From: Phytoactinopolyspora halotolerans
GTDB lineage: Bacteria > Actinomycetota > Actinomycetes > Jiangellales > Jiangellaceae
Assembly (NCBI RefSeq): GCF_010550675.1
Contig: NZ_JAAGOA010000003.1
Coordinates: 62,001 to 126,000 of the forward strand
Length of the DNA: 64,000 nt
Direction: 5' to 3'
Positions 1 through 7,651 of the stretch are shown here, piece after piece (the stretch's first letter is position 1; every line of letters begins with the position of its first letter). The position numbers were made by a program, and so were the translations under genes. The notes under the pieces are model-generated. The model had not been told where the DNA came from. It ran no database searches and was given only the letters and a program-made list of their open reading frames with translations.

Positions 1-205
1 TGACGTCGTCGTACAGGCGTCGCGGATCGTCGACGTTCGGAATCTCCGGGAACGCCTGGGCGAACGCGGCGCATCGCCGCTCGTCGTCGCCACCGAAGAC
101 GCCGACGCACATCGCGCCCGCGGCTCGCAGACCGCGCACCATGCCGTCGATGTGACCGTGGTCGACGCCGATCACTGCGAACCTGATCTCGTTAGGGCTA
201 GTCAT
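1..205 (-). CDS. Gfo/Idh/MocA family oxidoreductase, N-terminal part only
   Basis: Only the first 68 codons are in the window; the gene runs off the left edge. The protein begins MTSPNEIRFAVIGVDHGHID, a beta-strand followed by a short turn that opens the NAD(P)-binding Rossmann fold of this family, and then GAMCVGVFGGDDERR, the second strand. Family members oxidise or reduce sugars and cyclitols. The start is supported by GGAGG about 13 nt upstream. A LacI-operator-like palindrome lies between that ribosome site and the ATG, which fits sugar-responsive control. Substrate unknown. Confidence 0.75.
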   Translation of the reverse strand, partial: MTSPNEIRFAVIGVDHGHIDGMVRGLRAAGAMCVGVFGGDDERRCAAFAQAFPEIPNVDDPRRLYDDV

Positions 206-218
206 GGAAAGCGCTTCC
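206..218. promoter_or_regulatory. LacI-type operator-like palindrome
   Basis: GGAAAGCGCTTCC has the 8-bp palindrome AAGCGCTT at its centre and touches the ATG of the oxidoreductase. Operators of many actinobacterial LacI-family sugar regulators are centred on such a CG step. The site lies between the ribosome site and the start codon, so it could act as a roadblock or be chance. The assignment is by motif only. Confidence 0.4.
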
Positions 219-284
219 TCCGTCTCGACGGTCGTCACGATACCGCCCGCGGTCACGTCCGGACACGGTCGGCCCACTCACTCG

Positions 285-342
285 CCCATGATCATCGAGG
301 ATCCGCGGGGCGATAACCCCGCGGATCCTCGATGATCACGGG
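285..342. repeat. ATGATCAT palindrome, family A copy 1
   Basis: A 22-bp perfect inverted repeat (arms 289-310 and 317-338) around a 6-nt loop (CGATAA). It extends to 26 bp per arm with one mismatch. The arm reads TGATCATCGAGGATCCGCGG and two further G. It lies between two divergent genes, so it is not placed like a simple terminator. A closely related palindrome follows the next gene. Confidence 0.9.
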
Positions 343-435
343 GAGGGCTGTGCATAACCGAGCGCGTTGACGGCTGGTTATCCACATTCGTCGTCGCGGG
401 GTGGGCAACGTCGCACGGCACAGCAGGGTCGGCAG

Positions 436-1437
436 ATGAGATCTCCCGGACCCGGCCCGCTTGCCGAATCATTCGTGCCGAGGGCTGTGCCCTATCGAGT
501 GAAGCTGGAAGAGCTGCTGGGCGTCCAGCACGGCGTGCTCACCCGCGCACAGGCACTGGCCTGCGGAATCACGCCTGATCAGCTCAGGTGGTTGGCGGCA
601 TCGGGCCGGTGGCGCCGGGTCCATGCAGGCGTCTACTCGGCGTTCACCGGACCGATGCCCTTCGAGGCGCAGGTCTGGGCGGCGATCCTGCGTGCGGGAC
701 GCGGCGCAGTGGCCAGCCATCGTACGGCCGCGTATCTGGACGGCCTGTGTGACGACCCCGGATCCGCGATCCACGTGACCGTCCCGGCAGACCGGCATAT
801 ATGCGCTCCGATCGAGGGCGTGCGCGTGCACTATGCCCATCGCCTCGGCCGCACCCGTCATCCCACTCGCCTTCCACCGCGGACGCGGATCGAGGAGACG
901 GTGCTCGATCTGGTGGACGATACCCACGATGCGTCCGAGGTTGAGACGTGGGTGGTCGGAGCCTGTCAACGACGGCGCACCACGCCGGAGAGGATCGCCG
1001 CTGCGCTGGCCCTTCGCAAGAAGATCCGGTGGCGGCCCATGCTGGAGAGCATGCTGGTGGACGTAGCCATCGGCGCCGAGTCACCACTTGAGCTGCGTCA
1101 TCTTCGGCGCGTCGAACGGGCACACGGGCTGCCGAGCGGGGCGCGTCAGCGGCGGGTGAGCGGTAGCCGGGTCATATGGATCGACGTCGACTACGACGAG
1201 TACCGGCTCCGCGTCGAACTGGACGGGAGAGTGGGGCACGTCGGAGAGGGCCAGTTCCGTGACCGACGGCGAGACAACCGCACCACGGTCGACGGCCGCG
1301 CGACGCTGCGGTACGGGCACGCGGACGTGTTCGGCGATCCGTGCGGCGTCGCGGCGGAGCAGGCACGCGTCTTGCGCGACCGAGGATGGCCGGGCGGCCT
1401 GCGCCCCTGCGGCTCGAGCTGTACCGCTGTCCCATGA
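436..1437 (+). CDS. AbiEi-type antitoxin-domain protein with DUF559-like C-terminus
   Basis: A 333-residue protein. The N-terminal part (GVLTRAQALACGITPDQL, then GRWRRVHAGVYS) is the winged helix and small barrel of the AbiEi/type IV antitoxin domain. The C-terminus (IDVDYDEYRLRVELDGRVGH, then RDRRRDN and LRYGHADVFGDP) resembles the DUF559/Vsr-like endonuclease fold that often follows it in actinobacteria. No AbiEii-like nucleotidyltransferase toxin lies beside it, so it is an orphan and its role is unknown. The start is uncertain: TTG at 367 and GTG at 499 are alternatives. Its stop codon lies inside the left arm of the palindrome at 1431-1488, and a related palindrome lies upstream. Confidence 0.7.
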   Translation: MRSPGPGPLAESFVPRAVPYRVKLEELLGVQHGVLTRAQALACGITPDQLRWLAASGRWRRVHAGVYSAFTGPMPFEAQVWAAILRAGRGAVASHRTAAYLDGLCDDPGSAIHVTVPADRHICAPIEGVRVHYAHRLGRTRHPTRLPPRTRIEETVLDLVDDTHDASEVETWVVGACQRRRTTPERIAAALALRKKIRWRPMLESMLVDVAIGAESPLELRHLRRVERAHGLPSGARQRRVSGSRVIWIDVDYDEYRLRVELDGRVGHVGEGQFRDRRRDNRTTVDGRATLRYGHADVFGDPCGVAAEQARVLRDRGWPGGLRPCGSSCTAVP

Positions 1438-1488
1438 TCATCGAGGATCCGCGGGGGTATAGCGCCCCACATCCTCGATGATCATGGG
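1431..1488. terminator. ATGATCAT palindrome, family A copy 2, between convergent genes
   Basis: Perfect 18-bp arms (1431-1448 and 1471-1488) around a GC-rich loop. The left arm contains the TGA stop of the upstream gene (1435-1437). The right arm contains the stop of cydB on the other strand (1482-1484). The position suits a bidirectional terminator. The sequence shares CATGATCATCGAGGATCCGC with the copy at 285-342. Confidence 0.8.
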
Positions 1489-2492
1489 GAGGTGATGTGC
1501 TGGACGCCGATCCGCCGCCGGAAGGTCCAGTACACCCAGCTCTGGTAGGCGAGCACGACCGGCACGAAGGGCACCGCCACCCAGGTCATCACGGTCAGCG
1601 TGTAGTCGGTCGACGAGGCGTTGTCCACGGTGAGCGTGCCGGCGGCGTCCGCCGTGGACGGCAGCACATCCGGGTACAGCGCACCGAACAGCGCCGCGCC
1701 GACTGCGGCGACGGCGACGAACGACGTGACGAAGGCCCAGCCCTCGCGGCCATCGGCGATGATGCGGTGGCCACCGACGACGAACGCGACCGCGACCGCC
1801 CCGGCCAGCCATGCCGCCCAGGTGACCGACCCGGTGTCCCGCTGCGTCACCGTCCAGACCACGAAGCCGGCGATGGCCAGCGCCGTCGGTGCGGCGAGCC
1901 GCCCGGACAGCGCCCTGGCGCGGGTACGCAGCTCGCCCACGGTCTTCAGTGCGACGTAATGGGTGCCGTGCAGCAGCGAGAGCGCCAGCGTCACTACCCC
2001 GCCGAGCAGGGTGTACGGGGTGAAGACGTCGCCCAAGCCGCCGACGAAGTCGTGTCGGGCATCCAGCGGCAGGCCCTGGGCGAACCCGGCCAGCAGCACG
2101 CCCCACAGGAACGCCGGTGCTGCCGAGCCCAAGAAGATCACGCCGTCCCACCGGCGCCGCCAGCTGTCGCTGTCGTGCTTGGCCCGATACTCGAAGGCCA
2201 GCCCGCGCAGGATCAGCGCGACGAGGATGGCCGCGAGCGGCAGGTAGTATGCCGACCACGCCGTCGCGTACCACTCTGGGAAGGCTGCGAACGTGGCGCC
2301 GACCGCAGTGATCATCCACACTTCGTTGCCGTCCCAGACCGGGCCGATGGTGTTGATCAGCACCCGGCGCTCCCGGTCGTCGTGGGCGAATCGCCGGGTG
2401 AGCATCCCCACGCCGAAGTCGAACCCTTCCAGCGCCAGATAGCCGACCCATAGCACGGCGACGAGCACGAACCACACGGTCACCAGTTCCAT
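1482..2492 (-). CDS. cydB: Cytochrome bd ubiquinol oxidase subunit II
   Basis: A 336-residue hydrophobic protein and the second subunit of cytochrome bd, the high-affinity terminal oxidase that passes electrons from quinol to oxygen. It has the family signature GPVWDGNEVW near residue 50, an N-terminal LEGFDFGVGML segment and about eight membrane helices. The start follows GGAGGGTG. It lies about 95 bp downstream of cydA in the same direction, so the pair is probably one transcript. The cydDC assembly transporter genes are not in the window; the ABC pair at 15-18.6 kb does not look like CydDC. The stop is inside a palindrome shared with the convergent gene. Confidence 0.95.
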   Translation of the reverse strand: MELVTVWFVLVAVLWVGYLALEGFDFGVGMLTRRFAHDDRERRVLINTIGPVWDGNEVWMITAVGATFAAFPEWYATAWSAYYLPLAAILVALILRGLAFEYRAKHDSDSWRRRWDGVIFLGSAAPAFLWGVLLAGFAQGLPLDARHDFVGGLGDVFTPYTLLGGVVTLALSLLHGTHYVALKTVGELRTRARALSGRLAAPTALAIAGFVVWTVTQRDTGSVTWAAWLAGAVAVAFVVGGHRIIADGREGWAFVTSFVAVAAVGAALFGALYPDVLPSTADAAGTLTVDNASSTDYTLTVMTWVAVPFVPVVLAYQSWVYWTFRRRIGVQHITSP

Positions 2493-2586
2493 TTCTCACC
2501 CTCCTCGGGGTTGCTCGCACACGTTGCTCGTGCCGCGGCGTCGAAGGTGCGGCCGATCCTGGCGCGACATCTGTCCATCGTTCCCT

Positions 2587-4140
2587 TCAGTAGGCGAAGA
2601 TGAGCGGGCGGTCGGCGTCGTCGTCCCCGCTCTCGCGCTCGGTGCTCTCGCGATCGGCGCTCTCGCCGTCCACGTCCTGGTCGTCGGATCCGGCACCGGC
2701 ACCGGCACCGCCGCCACCACCACCGCCACCGGAGTGCCGCCGTCCCCAGGCCGCCTCGGCGCTCACATCGGGTAGGCCAGGGCGGGCGTGCTTGACCAGC
2801 AGCCAGATCCACAGCGCGGTCAGCCCCGCATAGAGGACCGTGAAGACGCTCAGCGTGGCCAGCACGCTCGCGGACGTCGAACCGGGCGTGATTCCAGACG
2901 CGGTGGGCATCAGCCCGAACACCAGCCACGGCTGCCGCCCCATCTCGGTGAAGATCCAGCCGAACGTGTTCGCGGCGAGCGGCAGCACGGGCAGGATCAG
3001 GGTCGCCCGCAGCGCCCACCGAGAGGTCGGGACGCGTCCCCGCCGGGTGGACCAGAGCTGCCAGGCAGCAATCGCGGCAGCCAGCCCGCCCGCACCGATC
3101 ATGAATCGGAACGTCCAGTAGGTCACCGGGATGTTCGGTGCGTAGTCGCCCGGACCGTAGATCTCTTCATATTCCTGCTGGATGTCGTTGATCCCCTGGA
3201 CCGCGCCGTCGAACGAGCCGGTGGAGAGGAAGGAGAGCAGTTGGGGGACCTCGATCGAGTACAGCGCCTCACTGCCGTCCAGGGTGCCGACCGTGAACAG
3301 GGAGAAGGGCGCGGGCTGTTCGGTCTCGTAGAGCGCCTCGGCGGCCGCCATCTTCATCGGCTGCACCTCGGTCATGATCTTGCCCTGGATGTCACCGGTG
3401 ACGGCGGTGCCCACGCCCCCGATCAGGACAGCCGCCGCGCCGATCCGCAACGCACTGCGGAAGGGTGCGGCGTCGCTGGGAGCGCCGGGCTCCGCCAGCG
3501 ATGGGTCGCGGTTTCCGCGGAGCAGATGCCACATGGCGACGGCGGCGACGACGCCTCCGCCGACCATGATCGCGGCCATGATCGTGTGCGGGAAGGTGAC
3601 GAGTGTGACCTTGTTGGTCAGCACCGCCCAGATGTCGGTGAGTTCGGCCCGCCCGGCTTCTTCATTGATCTCGTATCCGACCGGGTTCTGCATGAATGAG
3701 TTGGCGGCCAGGATGAAGTAGGCGGACAGCAGCGTGGCGCAGGCGGTCACCCAGATGGTGGCCAGGTGGATCTTGGGCGGGATCCGGCCCCAGCCGAAGA
3801 TCCAGACTCCCACGAAGACGGACTCCAGGTAGAACGCGAGCAGCGCTTCCATGGCCAGCGGAGCACCGAAGATGTCTCCGACGAAGCGGCTGAAGTCGCT
3901 CCAGTTCAACCCGAACTGGAACTCCTGCACCAGCCCGGTGACGACGCCGACGGCCAGGTTGATCAGCAGCAGCTTGCCGAAGAACTTGGTGAGTTTCAGC
4001 CACCGCTCGTCGCCGGTGCGGATCCACGCCGTCTCCATGATGGCGACCAGGAACGCCATGGAGATGGTGAACGGGACGAAGAAGTAGTGCACGACGGTCG
4101 TGATCCCGAACTGCCACCGCGCGAGATCGATGACGTCCAT
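2587..4140 (-). CDS. cydA: Cytochrome bd ubiquinol oxidase subunit I
   Basis: A 517-residue protein that carries the haems and oxidises quinol. Visible features are His18 in VVHYFFVPFT (haem ligand), the MEALLAFYLES helix with its conserved glutamates, FPHTIMAA with the second haem histidine, and GRQPWLVFGLMPT near the short Q-loop. ATG at 4140 is preferred over an upstream in-frame start because GGAGGTG precedes it. The C-terminus is odd: after the last helix a run of eight glycines leads into an Asp/Glu/Ser-rich tail ending PLIFAY. Three BlaI-like boxes lie immediately upstream, so repression by the divergent regulator is likely. Confidence 0.96.
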   Translation of the reverse strand: MDVIDLARWQFGITTVVHYFFVPFTISMAFLVAIMETAWIRTGDERWLKLTKFFGKLLLINLAVGVVTGLVQEFQFGLNWSDFSRFVGDIFGAPLAMEALLAFYLESVFVGVWIFGWGRIPPKIHLATIWVTACATLLSAYFILAANSFMQNPVGYEINEEAGRAELTDIWAVLTNKVTLVTFPHTIMAAIMVGGGVVAAVAMWHLLRGNRDPSLAEPGAPSDAAPFRSALRIGAAAVLIGGVGTAVTGDIQGKIMTEVQPMKMAAAEALYETEQPAPFSLFTVGTLDGSEALYSIEVPQLLSFLSTGSFDGAVQGINDIQQEYEEIYGPGDYAPNIPVTYWTFRFMIGAGGLAAAIAAWQLWSTRRGRVPTSRWALRATLILPVLPLAANTFGWIFTEMGRQPWLVFGLMPTASGITPGSTSASVLATLSVFTVLYAGLTALWIWLLVKHARPGLPDVSAEAAWGRRHSGGGGGGGGAGAGAGSDDQDVDGESADRESTERESGDDDADRPLIFAY

Positions 4141-4167
4141 CCACACCTCCAGGCCGAACGACCTCAT

Positions 4168-4226
4168 TACTACGTTACGTCGTAGATACTACATACCGTC
4201 GTAAGTTTCTACGACGGGGCGTCGTA
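4168..4226. promoter_or_regulatory. Three BlaI/MecI-type operator boxes between cydA and the regulator
   Basis: Three 17-bp boxes of the form TACKACR-N3-CGTCGTA: 4168-4184 (TACTACGTTACGTCGTA), 4187-4203 (TACTACATACCGTCGTA) and 4210-4226 (TACGACGGGGCGTCGTA, a perfect inverted repeat). Mycobacterial BlaI is known to bind TACTACA/TGTAGTA-like dyads. The third box lies between the expected -35 and -10 of the regulator gene, and the first two lie 30-70 bp before cydA. The boxes are directly visible; binding is inferred. Confidence 0.75.
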
Positions 4227-4252
4227 CTACGGGCGGTAGGTATGCTGGACTG

Positions 4253-4666
4253 GTGGCTGAAGGACGACGTGCGCACCTGGGTGAGTTGGAACGCTCCGTC
4301 ATGGATTACCTCTGGTCTGCGGCTCCGGAGGGGAACGGTGGCGGGCCGTCGCCGGTCACCGTCCGGCAGGTGCACGAGGCGCTGAGCGGCTCGCGCGAGA
4401 TCGCCTACACCACGGTGATGACGGTCCTCGACCGGCTGGCGAAGAAGGGCGCGGTCGAGCAGTTGCGGGACGGTCGCGCCTATCTCTACCGGCCCGCCGT
4501 GACCCGGGACGAGCTGACCGCCGAACTGATGCACGAGGCGCTCGGCACGGTCGACGGCGCCGACCGGACGTCGGCCCTGGTCCGGTTCATCGACACGGCC
4601 ACCCCCGACGACGCCGCGGCTCTCCGGGCCGCGCTCGCACAACTCGAACGACGGGGCGAGGCATGA
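4253..4666 (+). CDS. BlaI/MecI/CopY family transcriptional repressor
   Basis: A 137-residue winged-helix repressor. LGELERSVMDYLW and YTTVMTVLDRLAKKGAVEQL are the DNA-binding half of the family, and the C-terminal half should form the dimer. A -10 box TATGCT (4241-4246) lies 6 nt before the GTG start and there is no ribosome site, so the mRNA is probably leaderless. The gene overlaps the next one by 4 bp (ATGA), a membrane M56 peptidase, the classical sensor or partner of BlaI repressors. The divergent neighbour is cydA with operator-like boxes between, so it probably controls itself and cytochrome bd. Confidence 0.88.
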   Translation: MAEGRRAHLGELERSVMDYLWSAAPEGNGGGPSPVTVRQVHEALSGSREIAYTTVMTVLDRLAKKGAVEQLRDGRAYLYRPAVTRDELTAELMHEALGTVDGADRTSALVRFIDTATPDDAAALRAALAQLERRGEA

Positions 4667-5574
4667 ACGGGTTCGTCCCGAACGTGGCGACGCCGATGGT
4701 GCTGGCGGCGCTGGCCCTCGTGCTGTCCGGGCCGGGGCCGGCCTGGTTGGCCCGTGCCCGGTGGCCGCGCCGGGTCCCGCGTGCCGCGCTCGTCCTCTGG
4801 CAGGCCCTGGCGCTGGCGGCGCTGCTGTCCGCGGTCGGCGCCGGGCTCTCGGTCGCGACTCTGGCCGTGTTGGAGGCGCGTCCGAACCCGGTGGTGTCGG
4901 TGCTGTATGCGGCGGCGCTCGCGATCACCCTCACCGTGCTCGCCCGGTTGCTGTGGTCGGCGCATACGCTGGGCGTCGGGCTGCGTGCGCGCCGGCGCAG
5001 GCATCGTGAGCTGGTCGACATCCTCGGACGCCCCGATCGCCGGGCACCGGGCGCCAGGGTCCTGGATGCCGATCCACCGTTCGCCTACTGCGTGCCCGGG
5101 CTGCACGCCCGGCTGGTGGTCTCGTCGTCGGCGCTGGAGGCATTGTCCGACGATGAGGTGCGCGCGGTACTCGAGCACGAACGTGCCCATGTGCGCGCCC
5201 GCCATGATCTAGTGCTGGAAGGGTTCGCGGCGCTGCGCAACGCCTTTCCCAAGGTGGTGCGCAGCCGCGCCGCGCTCGATTCCGCGGCCGGTCTGGTGGA
5301 GATGCTCGCCGACGACGCCGCCCGTCGTCGTGTCGGTGCGCTGCCGCTCGGACGGGCGTTGACCCGCCTGGCCGGAGCGCCGGTGCCCGCGGCGGCGATC
5401 GGGGCGGGGAACATCTCGGCCGTCGAGCGGATACATCGGCTCGCGGAACCCCCGGCGCCCTTGTCTCGAGGTCTCGCCGCGGCCACCTACCTGGCGGCCG
5501 CGGCGCTCGTCGTCGTTCCTACCCTGACCGTCGCCGCGCCCTGGCTGGCGCGGCTCGCCGCCTACGCGAGCTGA
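4663..5574 (+). CDS. M56 family membrane zinc metallopeptidase (BlaR1-like core)
   Basis: A 303-residue membrane protein with three N-terminal helices, a cytoplasmic zinc peptidase core with HExxH in LEHERAHVRARHD, and a last helix near the C-terminus (YLAAAALVVVPTLTVAAPWL). It lacks the penicillin-binding sensor domain of BlaR1, like the M56 protein beside mycobacterial BlaI. It is translationally coupled to the repressor gene. The inferred role is cleaving or otherwise inactivating the repressor; the signal is unknown. Confidence 0.85.
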   Translation: MNGFVPNVATPMVLAALALVLSGPGPAWLARARWPRRVPRAALVLWQALALAALLSAVGAGLSVATLAVLEARPNPVVSVLYAAALAITLTVLARLLWSAHTLGVGLRARRRRHRELVDILGRPDRRAPGARVLDADPPFAYCVPGLHARLVVSSSALEALSDDEVRAVLEHERAHVRARHDLVLEGFAALRNAFPKVVRSRAALDSAAGLVEMLADDAARRRVGALPLGRALTRLAGAPVPAAAIGAGNISAVERIHRLAEPPAPLSRGLAAATYLAAAALVVVPTLTVAAPWLARLAAYAS

Positions 5575-5588
5575 GGGCCTTTCAGCTC
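5568..5588. terminator. Short bidirectional hairpin between convergent genes
   Basis: GAGCTGA (5568-5574) pairs with TCAGCTC (5582-5588) around a 7-nt loop. Both stem arms contain the stop codon of the adjacent convergent gene. Only 12 bp separate the two genes. Confidence 0.55.
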
Positions 5589-6210
5589 AGGCGGCGGCCT
5601 GCTGTTGGCGCATCGCCCGCAACGCTCGGGCGGCGTCGGTCACCCGGCCGCCCTGGAACCGGGCAGCTTCGAGCTCTCCCTGTGTCGGGCGGTTCTCGGC
5701 GGCGACGACGCTGATGCCGTACGGGTTACCGACGTGCTCGCTCGCGCCGTCGTCGACGTATCCCGGTGGGACGATGACGGCCCCCCAATGCATGAATACC
5801 TGGTACAGGCTGATCAGGGTGGACTCGTGCCCTCCGTGAGGTGTCTCCGCGGACGTGAAACCGCTCGCGGCCTTGTCGGCGAGCGCTCCCTCCTGCCAGA
5901 TCGACGAGGTGGTGTCGATGAACTGGCGGACTTGGGCGGCGACGTTCCCGAACCGGGTGGGTGTGCCGAAGATGAAACCGTCAGCCCATCGCAGGTCATC
6001 GTGGGTGACCACGGGAATGTCCCGGGTGGCTTCCAGATGCTGGTGCCAGGCGGGAACGCTGCGCACCACGTCGTCGGGGGCGAGTTCGGCGACTCTGCGC
6101 AGCCTGGTCTCGGCACCCGCCTTCTCCGCGCCCTCGGTGATGGCGCGGGCCAGTGCGTGGATGGTGCCGGTCGAGCTGTAGTAGACGACGGTCACGCGTG
6201 GATCGGACAT
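5587..6210 (-). CDS. wrbA: NAD(P)H:quinone oxidoreductase, WrbA type
   Basis: A 207-residue flavodoxin-like FMN enzyme that reduces quinones by two electrons. VVYYSSTGTIHALARAI is the FMN-phosphate loop, GTPTRFGN and HGGHESTL are WrbA signatures, and GAVIVPPGY closes the fold. The start at 6210 follows GGGAGC; an upstream in-frame ATG has no better site. It is divergent from a TetR gene with a long palindrome between, so it is probably repressed by that regulator. Confidence 0.92.
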   Translation of the reverse strand: MSDPRVTVVYYSSTGTIHALARAITEGAEKAGAETRLRRVAELAPDDVVRSVPAWHQHLEATRDIPVVTHDDLRWADGFIFGTPTRFGNVAAQVRQFIDTTSSIWQEGALADKAASGFTSAETPHGGHESTLISLYQVFMHWGAVIVPPGYVDDGASEHVGNPYGISVVAAENRPTQGELEAARFQGGRVTDAARALRAMRQQQAAA

Positions 6211-6251
6211 CAGAAGCTCCCCATCGATACGACGGTACCGGCTCGTGGTCA

Positions 6252-6283
6252 TACACTAACCGGAGGATTTTCCGGTTAGTGTA
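6252..6283. promoter_or_regulatory. TetR-type operator palindrome
   Basis: TACACTAACCGGA (6252-6264) and its exact complement (6271-6283) are separated by 6 nt. The site lies between divergent wrbA and the TetR gene, about 40 bp from wrbA and 140 bp from the regulator. Length and symmetry are typical of a dimeric TetR-family repressor. Confidence 0.75.
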
Positions 6284-6423
6284 AATGGAGAACTCTCCGA
6301 TTGCCACCGAGCATGTGGTGTTGCACGGCGCCAGGATGGCGACCGCGGCGGGGCGAAACGGCGGTTCGACCCGGCCGGAATGCCCGGTCGCGACGTTCTA
6401 AGCTGGCTGTTGCGGAGGTGTGA

Positions 6424-7038
6424 ATGGCAGGCGACGAGGGCGTGATTCCGGAGGTCACGCTGTCCATCCACGGCGCTCCGCGCCCGGAGCGTGCCGACGC
6501 CGCGCGGAACCGGCGGATCTTGCTGGAGGCGGCCGGCCGGATTCTGCGGGACAAGGGTGTCGATGCGCTGACCATGGACGCCGTCGCCGCGGAGGCGGGC
6601 GTCGGGGTAGGCACCGTCTATCGCAGGTTCTCCGATCGCGGCGGACTCGCCTACGCGCTCCTCGACGATGAAGAGTGCCGGTTTCAGCGTGCGTTCATCT
6701 CCGGCCCTCCTCCGCTGGGGCCGGGTACGCCACCGCAGGAGCGGCTCCGCGCCTTCCTGCACAGGTACGTGGAACGGTTACCGGACCACGCCGATCTGCT
6801 CGCCGCCGCGGAGGACGGAACGGCCCGGTACCGAGCTGGCGCCTATACGCTGCATCGGCAGCACCTGGCGACGCTGATCGGGCAGATCGATCCCGCGTTG
6901 GACGCTGTGTACCTGGCGGATGCACTGCTGGCGGCGTTGTCCGCCCACCTCTTTCTTTACCAGCATCGCGAGTACGGCATGTCACTGGAGCGTCTCAAGA
7001 CGGGCTTGGACCATCTGCTCAGCGGCATCACCAGTTGA
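6424..7038 (+). CDS. TetR/AcrR family transcriptional regulator
   Basis: 204 residues. The helix-turn-helix lies at residues 25-72 (RILLEAAGRILRDKGVDALT, then VAAEAGVGVGTVYRRFSDRG), followed by a helical ligand-binding domain of unknown specificity. GGAGG precedes the ATG by 7 nt. The divergent wrbA gene and the 13-bp-arm palindrome between them suggest local repression of a quinone reductase by an electrophile or quinone-like ligand (inference). Confidence 0.92.
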   Translation: MAGDEGVIPEVTLSIHGAPRPERADAARNRRILLEAAGRILRDKGVDALTMDAVAAEAGVGVGTVYRRFSDRGGLAYALLDDEECRFQRAFISGPPPLGPGTPPQERLRAFLHRYVERLPDHADLLAAAEDGTARYRAGAYTLHRQHLATLIGQIDPALDAVYLADALLAALSAHLFLYQHREYGMSLERLKTGLDHLLSGITS

Positions 7039-7084
7039 GCTGAAATGCACGACCGGCACCCGGGTGGTGCGTACGCTGGCGATC

Positions 7085-7531
7085 ATGGCTGCAGAACGAC
7101 GACGCCCACAGCTGGCCGACGCCTTGGGACTCGAACCGCATCCCGAAGGTGGATGGTTCCGGGAGACCTGGCGATCCGACGTGACGTTCCGTCCGCCCGG
7201 ATACGACGGGGAACGAGCCAGTGCCACCTGTATCTACTTCCTGCTGGCTCCAGGTGAGGAGTCGCAATGGCACACGGTGAAGTCCGCGGAGTTGTGGTTC
7301 TGGCACAGCGGCGGTCCGCTCCTGCTCAAACTCGGTGGGGACGGCGCGGCGCCTGACCTGGAACCGAAGACTATGACGCTGGGGCGGCGCGTGGCGGCAG
7401 GGGAGTCGCCGCACGCGATCGTCCCGCCCGGCGTGTGGCAGGCGGCGCAGCCCGCGACCGACCAGGAGGTTCTGGTCTCGTGTGTGGTGTCGCCCGGCTT
7501 CGATTTCACCGATTTCCACCTGCTGTCCTGA
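7085..7531 (+). CDS. Cupin domain protein, DUF985 family
   Basis: A 148-residue small beta-barrel protein. GLEPHPEGGWFRETWRSD and the later HTVKSAELWFWHSGGPL are the conserved blocks of the DUF985 cupins; the histidines could hold a metal. The biochemical role of the family is not settled. A TACGCT -10 box ends 7 nt before the ATG and no ribosome site is present, so it is probably leaderless and not co-transcribed with tetR. A hairpin 10 bp after the stop could end transcription. Confidence 0.85.
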   Translation: MAAERRRPQLADALGLEPHPEGGWFRETWRSDVTFRPPGYDGERASATCIYFLLAPGEESQWHTVKSAELWFWHSGGPLLLKLGGDGAAPDLEPKTMTLGRRVAAGESPHAIVPPGVWQAAQPATDQEVLVSCVVSPGFDFTDFHLLS

Positions 7532-7540
7532 CCGCTGTAC

Positions 7541-7560
7541 CGGGCGTCGGCGTGCGCCCG
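7541..7560 (+). terminator. GC-rich hairpin after the cupin gene
   Basis: CGGGCG and CGCCCG are separated by 8 nt, 10 bp downstream of the cupin stop codon. No T-run follows, which is common in actinobacteria. Confidence 0.4.
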
Positions 7561-7651
7561 CCCACGGCGTGGACGGCATCCGAGGATCCACAGTTCATCG
7601 CAGCGTGAATCCATGTGAGGAGCCGGGGGTTGTGGAGCTACGATCGTGCCC

